Shown piece by piece: positions 1-7,793 of a stretch of 27,944 bases of DNA. Source of the stretch: an uncultured Clostridia bacterium (GTDB taxonomy: Bacteria; Bacillota; Clostridia; Peptostreptococcales; Anaerovoracaceae). The notes beneath the pieces are model-generated. The model was not told the origin of the DNA. It ran no database searches and was given only the letters and a program-made list of their open reading frames with translations. The stretch covers positions 1-27,944 of the forward strand of contig CALLHZ010000095.1 of NCBI GenBank assembly GCA_938009115.1, in the 5' to 3' direction. A program made the translations under genes and the position numbers. Every line of letters begins with the position of its first letter. Positions within the stretch are counted from its first letter, which is position 1.

Positions 1-51
1 GGAGACGCTGCTCTGTTTGCCGATGAGGATGGAGTGATACTGGACGACTGA
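1..51 (+). CDS. 3' end of an unidentified protein (partial)
   Basis: An open frame enters from the left edge and ends at TGA 49-51, leaving only 16 residues that end in an acidic, hydrophobic tail (...ADEDGVILDD). In many Clostridia the gene before rplU encodes ribonuclease G/E, so that is a possible identity by position only. The residues themselves match nothing I recognise. A fresh promoter follows at once, so this gene probably ends its own unit here. Confidence 0.35.
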   Translation, partial: GDAALFADEDGVILDD

Positions 52-88
52 ATGCTTGAAAAACGGCTTGTTGCAGCGGAAAAATTGT

Positions 89-117
89 TTGACACACAAC
101 AAGACCTGTGATATATT
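89..117 (+). promoter_or_regulatory. Sigma-A promoter of the rplU-rpmA operon
   Basis: A perfect -35 box TTGACA (89-94) is separated by 17 bp from a good -10 box TATATT (112-117). Transcription would start near 124, just before the L21 leader. Confidence 0.8.
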
Positions 118-123
118 ACCAAT

Positions 124-198
124 GTTGCCGCTCTGAGTGGGTATTGTAAGCGCATTTGCCACCCATACGGGCGAGACGGATAGAGGAGGTTTCAATTT
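124..198 (+). promoter_or_regulatory. L21 leader (ribosomal protein leader RNA)
   Basis: The untranslated stretch between the promoter and rplU has the look of the Firmicutes L21 leader: a CCGCTCTGAGTGGGT segment, then AAGCGCATTTGCCACCC, then ACGGGCGAGACGG, directly before the ribosome binding site GAGGAGG. The GTGGGT/GCCACCC and CCCATACGGG segments can form short hairpins. This element is thought to let L21 regulate its own operon. The match is from memory of the family; a covariance-model search for RF00559 would settle it. Confidence 0.75.
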
Positions 199-678
199 AT
201 GTATGCAATTATTCAAACCGGCGGAAAGCAGTACCGTGTTTCCAAGGGTGATGTGATCACCGTTGAAAGGATGTCTGCGGAAGCGGGTCAGAACATCGAA
301 CTCGAACAGGTCCTTTTGATCAGCGACGAGTCCGGGATCACAGTCGGAAGTCCTTTGGTCGAAGGCGCTTTCGTCGCAGGCACCGTCCTGGAGAATGGCA
401 AATCCAAGAAGGTCGTCACCTTCAAGTATAAAGCCAAGAAGGATTACAGAAAGAAACAGGGACACAGACAGCCATACACCATGGTGGAAATCAAAGACAT
501 CATGAAGTCCGGCAAAAGTTCTGTTCAGACCGGCGAATCGGAAGCAGCCGGAAAAGTATCGCTCAAATCCATGAAAAAAGCAGAACTCATCGAGTATGCC
601 AAGACGAATGGATTCGAGATCGACGAAAAAGCAACCAATGCAGCGATCATCGAGATGATCGAAGCTGCTATGCAATAG
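199..678 (+). CDS. rplU: 50S ribosomal protein L21 with C-terminal SAP/Rho-N-like extension
   Basis: This is ribosomal protein L21, a 23S rRNA-binding component of the large subunit. Residues 1-104 are a complete L21, from MYAIIQTGGKQYRV through the KAKKDYRKKQGHRQPYT signature to VEIKDI. Typical bacterial L21 stops there at about 100-105 residues, but this protein runs to 159. The extra part is a Ser/Gly/Glu-rich linker (about 105-121) and a helical module (about 122-159) with the pattern LKSMKKAELIEYAK..G..I, which resembles SAP, HeH or Rho N-terminal nucleic-acid-binding folds. The start follows a strong ribosome binding site (GAGGAGG, 183-189). It is the first gene of a promoter-leader-rplU-rpmA unit, and rpmA begins 28 bases after its stop. 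Confidence 0.96.
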   Translation: MYAIIQTGGKQYRVSKGDVITVERMSAEAGQNIELEQVLLISDESGITVGSPLVEGAFVAGTVLENGKSKKVVTFKYKAKKDYRKKQGHRQPYTMVEIKDIMKSGKSSVQTGESEAAGKVSLKSMKKAELIEYAKTNGFEIDEKATNAAIIEMIEAAMQ

Positions 679-706
679 CCCACTTCAACAAAGGAGGTGA
701 AGAACC

Positions 707-967
707 ATGGCAAGTAAAAAAGGAGTCGGCAGTTCCAGAAACGGTCGCGATAGTGAATCGAAACGTTTAGGAGTCAAAAGGGCTGACGGTCAGTTCGTAA
801 ATGCCGGTACCATATTGGTTCGTCAGAGAGGAACGAAGTTCCATCCTGGAAACAATGTGGGTATTGGCGGAGACGACACTCTGTTTGCAAAAGAATCCGG
901 TGTTGTCAAGTTCGAAAGAAAAGACAAAAAGCGGAAACAGGTAAGCGTTTATTCCCAGGAAGCTTAA
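707..967 (+). CDS. rpmA: 50S ribosomal protein L27, no propeptide
   Basis: L27 lies near the peptidyl transferase centre of the ribosome, and its N-terminus reaches the tRNA acceptor ends. The 86-residue protein has the signature ASKKGVGSSRNGRDS and the GTKFHPG..VG.G.DDTLFA core. Most Firmicutes make L27 with a short N-terminal propeptide ending in a double Phe, which the protease Prp (YsxB) removes. Here the protein starts directly at MASKKG. An in-frame TGA at 698-700, nine bases before the ATG, rules out any longer form. Removal of the initiator Met would leave the same ASKKG terminus that Prp normally makes. The ribosome binding site is AAAGGAGGTG (690-699). Confidence 0.97.
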   Translation: MASKKGVGSSRNGRDSESKRLGVKRADGQFVNAGTILVRQRGTKFHPGNNVGIGGDDTLFAKESGVVKFERKDKKRKQVSVYSQEA

Positions 968-971
968 AAGA

Positions 972-1003
972 AGGCCCCTATGAGTACATAGGGGCTTTAT
1001 TTT
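972..1003 (+). terminator. Rho-independent terminator after rpmA
   Basis: A 9-bp perfect stem (974-982 with 987-995) closes an AGTA loop and is followed by TTTATTTT. obgE starts only 21 bases later with no clear promoter of its own, so some readthrough is likely needed to express it. Confidence 0.85.
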
Positions 1004-1024
1004 CTTTAGAATCGAGAGAAGAAC

Positions 1025-2305
1025 ATGTTTGTAGATCGCGCAAAAATATCCATCAAATCAGGAAAAGGCGGCAATGGTTCCGTGTCCTTTCGCCGTGAGC
1101 CATTTGTGCCGCAAGGCGGGCCGGATGGCGGAGACGGCGGTAAAGGCGGCGATGTGGTCATTGTCGCCGACGAGAATCTCAGGACCTTGATGGATTTTCG
1201 TTATCAAAAAAAATACGAAGCCCGAAGCGGAGAAGACGGAAAGAAGAAAAAGCAATTCGGCAAAGCTGCCGAAGATTTGGTCATCAAGGTTCCTGTGGGC
1301 ACACTGGTGATCGATGCCGAGACCAAAGAGGTCATGAAGGATTTAAAGTCCCACGGCGAGCGGGTGGTCGCTGCCCGGGGCGGACGCGGCGGGCGAGGGA
1401 ATGTGCATTTCAAGAACTCGGTACGCCAGGCGCCCAACTTTGCGGAGGCCGGCGGCTTTTCCGTAGAAAAGCAAATCGAACTCGTCCTGAAGCTTATTGC
1501 CGACGTTGGTTTGGTGGGATATCCCAATGTGGGGAAATCCACACTGCTTTCCGTCTCGACCAGCGCATCTCCAAAGATAGGCAATTATCATTTTACAACG
1601 ACAACGCCGAATCTGGGTGTGGTGAACATCTATGACAGTTCTTTTGTGTTGGCGGACATACCGGGGCTGATCGAAGGCGCTTCCGACGGATTGGGTCTGG
1701 GACTGGATTTTCTAAAGCACATCGAGCGAACGAAAGTCCTGATTCACGTGGTGGATGTGGCCGGTTCCGAAGGACGTGACCCGCTGGAAGATTTTCATCG
1801 GATCAATGCAGAAATGCATGCCTACAGCAAAAAACTGGGGCAAAAGCCTCAGATCGTCGCTGCCAATAAAACGGATCTTGTCGAACCGGAGCGATATGAG
1901 GCTTTCGCTCAGGCAATCCGCGAGGAGGGTTACGCCGTTTATCCCATTTGCGCTCCTGTCGGCGAAGGTGTGGACATACTCATGGCGGCCGCATACAACG
2001 CGTTGAAGCAAGCTGCCGTGGAAGATATCCTTGAGGAACCGGAATTTTACGATCCGAAATCCCCGGAAGAAGAGGAGGATTATCGTGAGATCTATATCCG
2101 TAATGACGGCAATCGTTACACGCTGACTGGCAAGCAGTTGGAAAAAATATTTAATTCCACGAATTTCAACGATTCAGGCTCGCTGCGTTATCTCCATAAA
2201 TACATTGAGGAAAAGGGCGCCATCGAACGGCTGAAAGAAATGGGCTTGGAAGAAGGAGACGTGATCCGGGTGATCGATTATGATTTCGAATACTGGGATG
2301 AATAG
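1025..2305 (+). CDS. obgE: Obg family GTPase (ribosome assembly)
   Basis: Obg/CgtA is an essential GTPase that binds the 50S subunit late in assembly and links it to the stress state of the cell. The 426 residues cover all three expected parts. The glycine-rich Obg fold (about 1-158) carries repeated GG motifs such as GPDGGDGGKGG. The G domain has G1 GYPNVGKST at 165-173, switch II DIPG at about 211 and NKTD as G4. The OCT domain (about 340-426) ends in VIRVIDYDFEYWDE. The length is normal. The ribosome binding site is modest (GAGAGAAG). The gene follows rpmA, the usual place for obg in Firmicutes, and its stop is 7 bases before the radical SAM gene. Confidence 0.97.
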   Translation: MFVDRAKISIKSGKGGNGSVSFRREPFVPQGGPDGGDGGKGGDVVIVADENLRTLMDFRYQKKYEARSGEDGKKKKQFGKAAEDLVIKVPVGTLVIDAETKEVMKDLKSHGERVVAARGGRGGRGNVHFKNSVRQAPNFAEAGGFSVEKQIELVLKLIADVGLVGYPNVGKSTLLSVSTSASPKIGNYHFTTTTPNLGVVNIYDSSFVLADIPGLIEGASDGLGLGLDFLKHIERTKVLIHVVDVAGSEGRDPLEDFHRINAEMHAYSKKLGQKPQIVAANKTDLVEPERYEAFAQAIREEGYAVYPICAPVGEGVDILMAAAYNALKQAAVEDILEEPEFYDPKSPEEEEDYREIYIRNDGNRYTLTGKQLEKIFNSTNFNDSGSLRYLHKYIEEKGAIERLKEMGLEEGDVIRVIDYDFEYWDE

Positions 2306-2312
2306 GTGAGGC

Positions 2313-4153
2313 ATGCAGATCGAAAAAGAACTGGAAAAGATACTTATGCGGGTCGAAAAACCGGCGCGCTATATCGGCGGGGAATTCAACAGCACTTATA
2401 AGGATATAACGAAAGGACTCACTCGCTTCGCTTTTTGTTTTCCGGATCGCTATGAGATCGGCATGTCTTATATGGGCATGCAGATCCTGTATCATCATCT
2501 GAACCGGACGGAGCACACGTATTGCGAACGTTCTTTCGCTCCGGCGGCAGACATGGAAGCAGAAATGCGCCGTGTGAGCCTCCCGCTGTTTACATTGGAG
2601 ACGAAGACCCCTCTCAAAGAAATGGATATCGTGGGCTTCACTCTACAATATGAGTTGTCCTATACAAACATACTGAATATGTTGGATTTATCAGATATTC
2701 CGATCCACAGAGAAGACCGCGGCACTGAGGAGCCTCTGATCATTGCCGGTGGTCCTTGCGCCTTCAATCCGGAGCCTCTTGCGGATTTTTTAGATGTCGT
2801 GCTGATCGGAGACGGGGAGGAACTGCTGCCTGAAATATGCCGCAGATACGGACTTTGGAAGAAATCAGGGCTTGACAAGGAAGCATTTCTCCTTGAAATT
2901 TGCACGATACCCGGCGTATATGTCCCCTCATTTTACGAGCCGTTTTATGATGAGCAAGGCCGTTATGCAGGCTGTGAAAAACGACTTGAAAAAGCTCCGG
3001 ACAGCATAACGAAGGCGATCGTCGCAGACCTTAATAATGTCGATTTTCCCATCAACAGCATCGTACCTCTTATTGAAGTGGTCCACGATCGGGCGGTGGT
3101 GGAAATTTTCCGCGGATGCAGCAGGGGCTGCCGGTTTTGTCAGGCAGGCATGGTATACAGGCCGGTTCGGGAGCGCGACAAGAATACCATTTGCGATATT
3201 GCCATGCAACAGCTTCGCAACAGCGGACATCAGGAGCTGTCACTGCTTTCTCTTTCCACGTCAGATCATTCCCAGTTCAAAGAACTGGCCACGGAGCTTC
3301 TGGATCAATGCAAGGAGGCACAGATCAGTTTATCCCTTCCTTCCTTGCGCCTGGATAATTTCAGCTTTCAGGTCCTGGAAGAAATACAAGGTGTTCGAAA
3401 AACCGGATTGACCTTCGCGCCGGAAGCCGGAACGCAGCGCCTGCGGGACGTTATCAACAAAAACCTTACCGAAGAGGAAATTTTATCGGCTTTGGACCAG
3501 GCGATAGACTTGGGTTGGAATGCCGTAAAGCTGTATTTCATGATCGGACTCCCCACGGAAACCCAGGAGGATCTGGACGGCATCGTAGATTTGGCAGACG
3601 GATCATGGATATTTCCCGAAAGAAGAACAATGGTCGCTTTCAAGTGACCGTCAGCGTTTCAAAATTCGTTCCCAAACCGTTCACTCCTTTTATGTGGTGC
3701 GCCCAGGATACCGTGGAAATGTTTGACCAAAAGCATTTCTACCTGAAAGATCAGCTGAGAAAAATCAAAGGCGTCACCTATCGATATCACGACTCGTTTA
3801 CAAGTCACCTTGAAACGATCATGGCCAGGGGCGACCGCCGCATTGGTTCAGTGTTGTATGCAGCATGGGAAAAGGGGTGCCGCTTCGACGCCTGGACAGA
3901 GTATTTTCGCGCGGACCTTTGGAAAAACATCTTGGAGGAACACCATATCGGTCCGGATCATCCATCATTGGGGGAGATATCTGTCGATGCGCCCCTGCCA
4001 TGGGATATGATCGACTGCGGTGTCACAAAAGCTTATTTCCAGGAAGAGTATGAACGGTCTCTTGCATCTGCAGTGACACCGGATTGCCGCTATGGCTGCA
4101 ACGACTGCGGCATCAACGCCCATGTGCCGTGCCGGTGGGGAGGTGTTCTGTGA
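2313..4153 (+). pseudogene. TIGR03960-type B12-binding radical SAM protein, broken by a -1 frameshift
   Basis: The reading frame from ATG 2313 encodes a B12-binding-like N-terminal domain and a radical SAM core with the cluster motif FRGCSRGCRFCQAG (CxxxCxxC). It continues through LTFAPEAGTQRLRD and FMIGLPTE. After codon 3597-3599 (Asp) the family-like sequence moves to another frame, continuing as RIMDISRKKN and then VSKFVPKPFTPFMW to TGA 4151-4153. The unshifted frame stops at 3645-3647 after a short nonsense tail. Inserting one C after 3599 would restore a protein of about 613 residues, the usual family size. The substrate of this family is not known to me; it is nearly always next to a TIGR03936 gene, as here. 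It could be a real lesion or a draft-assembly error. There is no slippery heptamer for programmed shifting. Confidence 0.85.
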
Positions 4154-4878
4154 ACCGTTACGTTTTTCGCTTTACAAAAACAGGAGCGTTGCGATTCATC
4201 TCGCACCTGGACCTGCAACGCCTGTTTCGGCGCATGTTTAAACGGATCGGCGTGGATCTTGCTTATTCAAACGGCTATAATCCGCATCCCCGCATGAATC
4301 TTGCCCAGCCACTGTCGCTTGGATTTGAGTCTGAATCAGAGTATCTTGAAATCGAAACAAATGAACCCGTCGATGTTGACAATATCCTGCTGCTGGGGAA
4401 CCAGGCCTTGCCCCGGGGAATGGTACTGACGGCGGGGAAGGAAATATGCTCGGGCACAAAGAACCTGTCCTCAGTAGTAGAGTATTCAGAATATTCGATC
4501 GCATTACCGAAAGAGTCTTCCACGATCACACAAACGATGATCGACCAGTTCGATTCACAGAATATTATTATTGTAAATAAAAGAGACAAGAAAACGAAGA
4601 AATTCATCGAAAAAGATGTCAAATCCATGATTTTTCGACTGTCGCTGCTGAATGATAAGACATTGGGAAATGGGATCCGTGCCATCCTTCGCTCTGCCAG
4701 CAATGAAGCATTGAATCCTTTGCAGCTGATGGAATCGTTCTGCTGCGCAGCAAAGATCCCTTATGAAAAGGAAACCTGCCGTGTTACTCGCAGGGAATTA
4801 TACTGCCTGGCGGAAGGCGCTTTGGTTCCTCTGTTCGATTGCTGCAACCAGGGGAAAGGGGTACTGGATGAAAAATAA
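4150..4878 (+). CDS. TIGR03936 family (DUF2344) radical SAM-linked protein
   Basis: This 242-residue protein opens with NRYVFRFTKTGALRFISHLDL, the hallmark of the DUF2344 family. It continues with YSNGYNPHPRMNLAQPLSLG, also characteristic. The family is found next to, or fused to, TIGR03960 radical SAM proteins, and its biochemical role is not established to my knowledge. I chose the GTG at 4150, which overlaps the upstream TGA as GTGA and has GGGGAGG in front (4137-4143), over the longer in-frame ATG at 4084, which would lie inside the upstream gene. The overlap suggests translational coupling with the radical SAM gene. The Arg-rich, aromatic N-terminus lacks cysteines for a cluster of its own. 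Confidence 0.88.
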   Translation: MNRYVFRFTKTGALRFISHLDLQRLFRRMFKRIGVDLAYSNGYNPHPRMNLAQPLSLGFESESEYLEIETNEPVDVDNILLLGNQALPRGMVLTAGKEICSGTKNLSSVVEYSEYSIALPKESSTITQTMIDQFDSQNIIIVNKRDKKTKKFIEKDVKSMIFRLSLLNDKTLGNGIRAILRSASNEALNPLQLMESFCCAAKIPYEKETCRVTRRELYCLAEGALVPLFDCCNQGKGVLDEK

Positions 4879-6154
4879 GCGTAGCAGCATGCCTGCTGTT
4901 CACCTTCAGCCCCGGCTGCAAAGTATTCTCGTCTGGGTCCTTACCGTAGCGCTTTCGACAGCGTATATTGCAATTGGCTATCGTGTTTTTTCCGAAGGTC
5001 TTGACATATTCAACATGGAAGAGGCCTACGTGGAGAAGGGACGTGTCGTCAGCATAGGAGAAACGGTTTCGGATCGGTACGATTTGAGTGAAGAAATCAC
5101 CTACGAAAACAGCCTCACATATTTTACGGTGGCCATGTTGACGGGCGAGCTCAAAGGGACTGAAGTGATCGCAGCGCAGACCAGTGATAACTATACAGGG
5201 GTGCACGAAGAGCCTGTATCTGTCGGCGATAAGGTGATCCTGTATAATTATGGCGACGAAAGTATGGACGTGGACTGGATCTTCGGCGGGTATGCACGCT
5301 TTGATGTTCTAGTTGTTTTGGGGCTGACGTTCTTTTTCCTTTTACTGGCCTTTGGTCAAATGAAAGGCCTCAATACGATCATTTCACTCATATTTACGGT
5401 CCTGGCTATCTTTGTGGTGTTTATTCCTTCCGTTTTGGGCGGATACAATGTCTATTTCATGTCGATGGTCACCTGTATCTTTACGATCATCATGACGCTC
5501 CTGCTCACCAACGGTGCCGGGAAAAAATCTCTGGCAACTATTCTAGGTTGTATTTTCGGCGTGATCGTAGCAGCCAGCCTTTCGATTCTTTTTGAAAAAC
5601 TCCTTCGTTTGACAGGCCTGTTGGACGAACATTCCATATATCTGACTTATCTGGACTCCGGGGTCAGCATCGATCTGGTAGCCTTGATCTATGCCATGAT
5701 CGTGATCGGCGCCATGGGCGCGGTCATGGATGTCGCTATGGATATTTCATCTTCACTTTACGAAATACGTCTCCATGCCCGGGATATCGGATTTGCCGGG
5801 TTGGTCAGAAGCGGCATCCGCATCGGGCGCGACGTAATGGGAACGATGGCAAATACCTTGGTGCTGGCATATATCGGCAGTTCACTTTGCTCGATCCTGC
5901 TGCTGATCACATATTCTGCGTCACTCAGAGAATTGTTGAACAGGGAGTCCATCGTGGTGGAGATCCTTCAGGCTATGATCGGCAGTACGGCGATATTGCT
6001 GACGATCCCTTTGACTGCTATGGTCTGCGGTGTGATCTATACCCGAAAACCGAAGGAAAATGCTCCGATGAAAGACAAACCGGAGCATATCGAGGTTAAA
6101 CCGACCTCGGCCATGACGGAAGAGGAGCGGCAGGCATATTTCTTCGGAAAATAA
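4868..6154 (+). CDS. YibE/F-like integral membrane protein
   Basis: This 428-residue protein has one N-terminal membrane segment (about 20-40) followed by an extracytoplasmic stretch of about 110 residues. A block of roughly seven hydrophobic segments then begins at FDVLVVLGLTFFFLLLAFG. The motifs GAMGAVMDVAMDISSSLYEI and RSGIRIGRDVMGTMANTLVLAYIG are typical of the YibE/F family, an uncharacterised group of multi-pass proteins. I chose ATG 4868, which overlaps the upstream stop by 11 bases and has GGGGAAAGGGG in front. A longer in-frame start lies within the upstream gene. The charged C-terminus (about 395-428) is probably cytoplasmic. Specific transport activity cannot be read from the sequence. 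Confidence 0.88.
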   Translation: MKNKRSSMPAVHLQPRLQSILVWVLTVALSTAYIAIGYRVFSEGLDIFNMEEAYVEKGRVVSIGETVSDRYDLSEEITYENSLTYFTVAMLTGELKGTEVIAAQTSDNYTGVHEEPVSVGDKVILYNYGDESMDVDWIFGGYARFDVLVVLGLTFFFLLLAFGQMKGLNTIISLIFTVLAIFVVFIPSVLGGYNVYFMSMVTCIFTIIMTLLLTNGAGKKSLATILGCIFGVIVAASLSILFEKLLRLTGLLDEHSIYLTYLDSGVSIDLVALIYAMIVIGAMGAVMDVAMDISSSLYEIRLHARDIGFAGLVRSGIRIGRDVMGTMANTLVLAYIGSSLCSILLLITYSASLRELLNRESIVVEILQAMIGSTAILLTIPLTAMVCGVIYTRKPKENAPMKDKPEHIEVKPTSAMTEEERQAYFFGK

Positions 6155-6158
6155 AGGA

Positions 6159-6185
6159 AAATAAGGTGCCTTCGGCGCCTTATTT
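6159..6185. terminator. Bidirectional intrinsic terminator
   Basis: A 12-bp stem with one G-T pair (6159-6170 with 6174-6185) and a TTC loop has an A tract on its left and T-rich sequence on its right, so it can end transcripts from both sides. It lies between the convergent yibE/F-like gene and the nitroreductase, overlapping the last bases of the latter. Confidence 0.8.
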
Positions 6186-6966
6186 ATTTCCATTGTACCC
6201 GCAGCGGCTTCCGCGGCACAGTCCGTTGCCAGACAACATCGGGATAGCCGACAGCAAGAACGATTTGCGTTCTGGAGCTCTGGGTTTCGGACAGATAGTT
6301 CTGAAGGGCCGGAGAAGCTTCCACCGCCAATTTGCAATATCCTAAATACAAAGCTCCGAGTCCAAGCGCATTGGCCATGAGCTCCATCCTTGAGGATGCG
6401 ATGCTGGCGTCGTTTTCGTCAGGCCCCAGGATAAAGATCAAATGTGAGCAACCGTACAACAGGGCATCCATTTCACCGCAGCTCTCCAAGTATTCGTTAT
6501 AACGTCCCAGAAGATATGTATCCCCGGCTTTCCTGGCGTAGGCGGCAGCGCCGTCCCACAGCATATCCCGGACATGGTTCAAATCTTTATCCACTATGAC
6601 ATAACGCAGCAATTGAGCGTTGCAGGCTGTCGGGCTGTATCTTCCGGCCTCCAGGATCGTTTCGATGAGTTCCTTTTGCGGCTTGCGTTCCGAAAACCTT
6701 CGGGTACTGCGCCTAAATTTCATAAAATTCATCAGATTGTCCGAAGGAATGCAGAATCCATCCGCAGAGTAGGGAATGACTTCGCCCATATCGTACCCGT
6801 CCAGTGAAACTGCATTCACCGGGCAGATCGCAACACAATGTCCGCATTCCGAACAATCCAACCCAAGGGGCAGCGGACCCCTGTCTCCCATGGCAATATC
6901 TCTTGTTTCGCATATTTCTGCACACGATCCACAGGATGTGCAGAGACCAGGATCTATTTGGATCAT
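6184..6966 (-). CDS. Ferredoxin-nitroreductase fusion protein
   Basis: The 260-residue protein joins two [4Fe-4S] ferredoxin motifs to a flavin-binding nitroreductase domain. The first motif is CTSCGSCAEICE (9-20) and the second is CSECGHCVAICPVNA (about 39-53). The nitroreductase part (about 80-260) begins with FRRSTRRFSERK, the usual FMN-contact region, and includes the AGRYSPTACNAQ motif. Such proteins in anaerobes are thought to pass electrons from the ferredoxin clusters to FMN; the true substrate is unknown. ATG 6966 is preceded by GAAGGAGGTC, and the gene is monocistronic between its own promoter and the terminator. A role in nitro-compound or other flavin-dependent reduction is inference. 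Confidence 0.9.
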   Translation of the reverse strand: MIQIDPGLCTSCGSCAEICETRDIAMGDRGPLPLGLDCSECGHCVAICPVNAVSLDGYDMGEVIPYSADGFCIPSDNLMNFMKFRRSTRRFSERKPQKELIETILEAGRYSPTACNAQLLRYVIVDKDLNHVRDMLWDGAAAYARKAGDTYLLGRYNEYLESCGEMDALLYGCSHLIFILGPDENDASIASSRMELMANALGLGALYLGYCKLAVEASPALQNYLSETQSSRTQIVLAVGYPDVVWQRTVPRKPLRVQWK

Positions 6967-6996
6967 CGTTGACCTCCTTCAAACGCTAGTAAATGA

Positions 6997-7005
6997 AGTA
7001 TACCA
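6997..7005 (-). promoter_or_regulatory. Extended -10 promoter of the nitroreductase gene
   Basis: Read on the minus strand, TGGTATACT gives an extended -10 element (TGn plus TATACT, 6997-7002). It lies about 31 bases upstream of the start codon. The -35 region is poor, as is common for extended -10 promoters. Confidence 0.6.
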
Positions 7006-7051
7006 CATATTGGGATCCATCACCATGCGACTCAGGATTTCAGCTTTCAAC

Positions 7052-7080
7052 TTTACATATTGTATAGCATATGGTAATAT
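7052..7080 (+). promoter_or_regulatory. Promoter of the comEA-like gene, predicting a leaderless mRNA
   Basis: TTTACA (7052-7057) is followed after exactly 17 bp by TAATAT (7075-7080), with TGG just before the -10. Transcription would start at about 7087, at the ATG (7088) of the next gene. No ribosome binding site is present in front of that ATG. Confidence 0.65.
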
Positions 7081-7087
7081 ATGACAT

Positions 7088-7519
7088 ATGAAAGCTATGA
7101 AAGTTTATTTTTCTGATACACAAAACCGCAGGCGGCTTCGCAGTGTTTCTCTTTTCATTTTTTTGCTCCTTGCCGGGATCGGGGGTATCACCGATCATTT
7201 TTCAGAAGACACACCCTCAGAGGAGGTCGTCATTTTGAATGCCTCTGATGTCACCGAAGCAACAGGATCCAAATTGATAGAACCTGAAGACTCTTCGCAA
7301 GTGCCGCCTGCGGAAATGGCCGAAACCGTTTTGATCAATATCAATCAGGCTGCTCAGGCCGAGCTGGAAACATTGAAAGGGATCGGCCCATCGAAGGCCA
7401 AGGCCATTATCAGCTACCGTGAAGAGTATGGCAATTTCAAGGCGTTGGAGGAACTGACCGAGGTGAAAGGGATCGGCCCGGCAACCTACGAAAAGATCAA
7501 AGATCGTATCCGGCTGTGA
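7088..7519 (+). CDS. ComEA-like helix-hairpin-helix DNA-binding protein
   Basis: This 143-residue protein has a basic N-terminus (about 1-19), one membrane segment (about 20-36) and an acidic, Ser/Glu-rich linker. Its C-terminal helix-hairpin-helix domain (about 84-143) has the two hallmark turns LKGIGPSKAKAI and VKGIGPATYEKI. ComEA proteins sit on the outside of the cell membrane and bind incoming DNA during competence. Unlike Bacillus ComEA, this one has no room for an SLBB domain between membrane anchor and HhH, so it is the short form. No other competence genes are nearby. ATG 7088 has no ribosome binding site; ATG 7097 is an alternative start. Confidence 0.85.
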   Translation: MKAMKVYFSDTQNRRRLRSVSLFIFLLLAGIGGITDHFSEDTPSEEVVILNASDVTEATGSKLIEPEDSSQVPPAEMAETVLININQAAQAELETLKGIGPSKAKAIISYREEYGNFKALEELTEVKGIGPATYEKIKDRIRL

Positions 7520-7531
7520 AGGAGCGATGCG

Positions 7532-7560
7532 TTGACAAAAAGGAGTGTCTGTGCTATATT
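7532..7560 (+). promoter_or_regulatory. Promoter of the DUF896-mnmA pair
   Basis: A perfect TTGACA (7532-7537) and TATATT (7555-7560) are spaced by 17 bp. The predicted start near 7567 leaves a leader of about 20 bases before the start codon at 7587. Confidence 0.8.
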
Positions 7561-7586
7561 CATGCGCAAAGAAGAGGAGGGCAAGC

Positions 7587-7793
7587 ATGCTGGAAAAGAT
7601 TAATATGGAACGCATCAATGAACTGGCCAGGCTGAAAAAAACGCGTCAGCTCACTGAAGCGGAGGCATCAGAGCAGGCCGACCTTCGGGCAAAATACCTG
7701 GAAGCATTTCGCTGCCGTTTTCGTCAGCAGCTGGACAGCATCGAGTGGGTGGATCCCGAGGATCCGAGGATCAAGCGTGACAAATTCTGCTAA
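7587..7793 (+). CDS. DUF896 family protein (YnzC-like)
   Basis: This small 68-residue protein has the DUF896 pattern INELARLKKTRQLTEAEA followed by EQADLRAKYLEAFRCRFRQQL. It forms a two-helix, highly charged structure. In Bacillus the paralogues YnzC and YmzA/YneB-region proteins belong to this family; YnzC is encoded in the SOS-regulated yneA operon, but its role is not clear. I chose ATG 7587, which follows GAGGAGGG at a good distance and lies after the predicted transcription start. An upstream ATG at 7545 lies inside the promoter. Its 3' end overlaps the mnmA start by 17 bases. Confidence 0.88.
   Translation: MLEKINMERINELARLKKTRQLTEAEASEQADLRAKYLEAFRCRFRQQLDSIEWVDPEDPRIKRDKFC

Noticed and set aside
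3590..3650. Programmed -1 ribosomal frameshift in the radical SAM gene
   Set aside because: There is no X XXY YYZ slippery heptamer or clear downstream pseudoknot at the junction, and the family is not known to use recoding.
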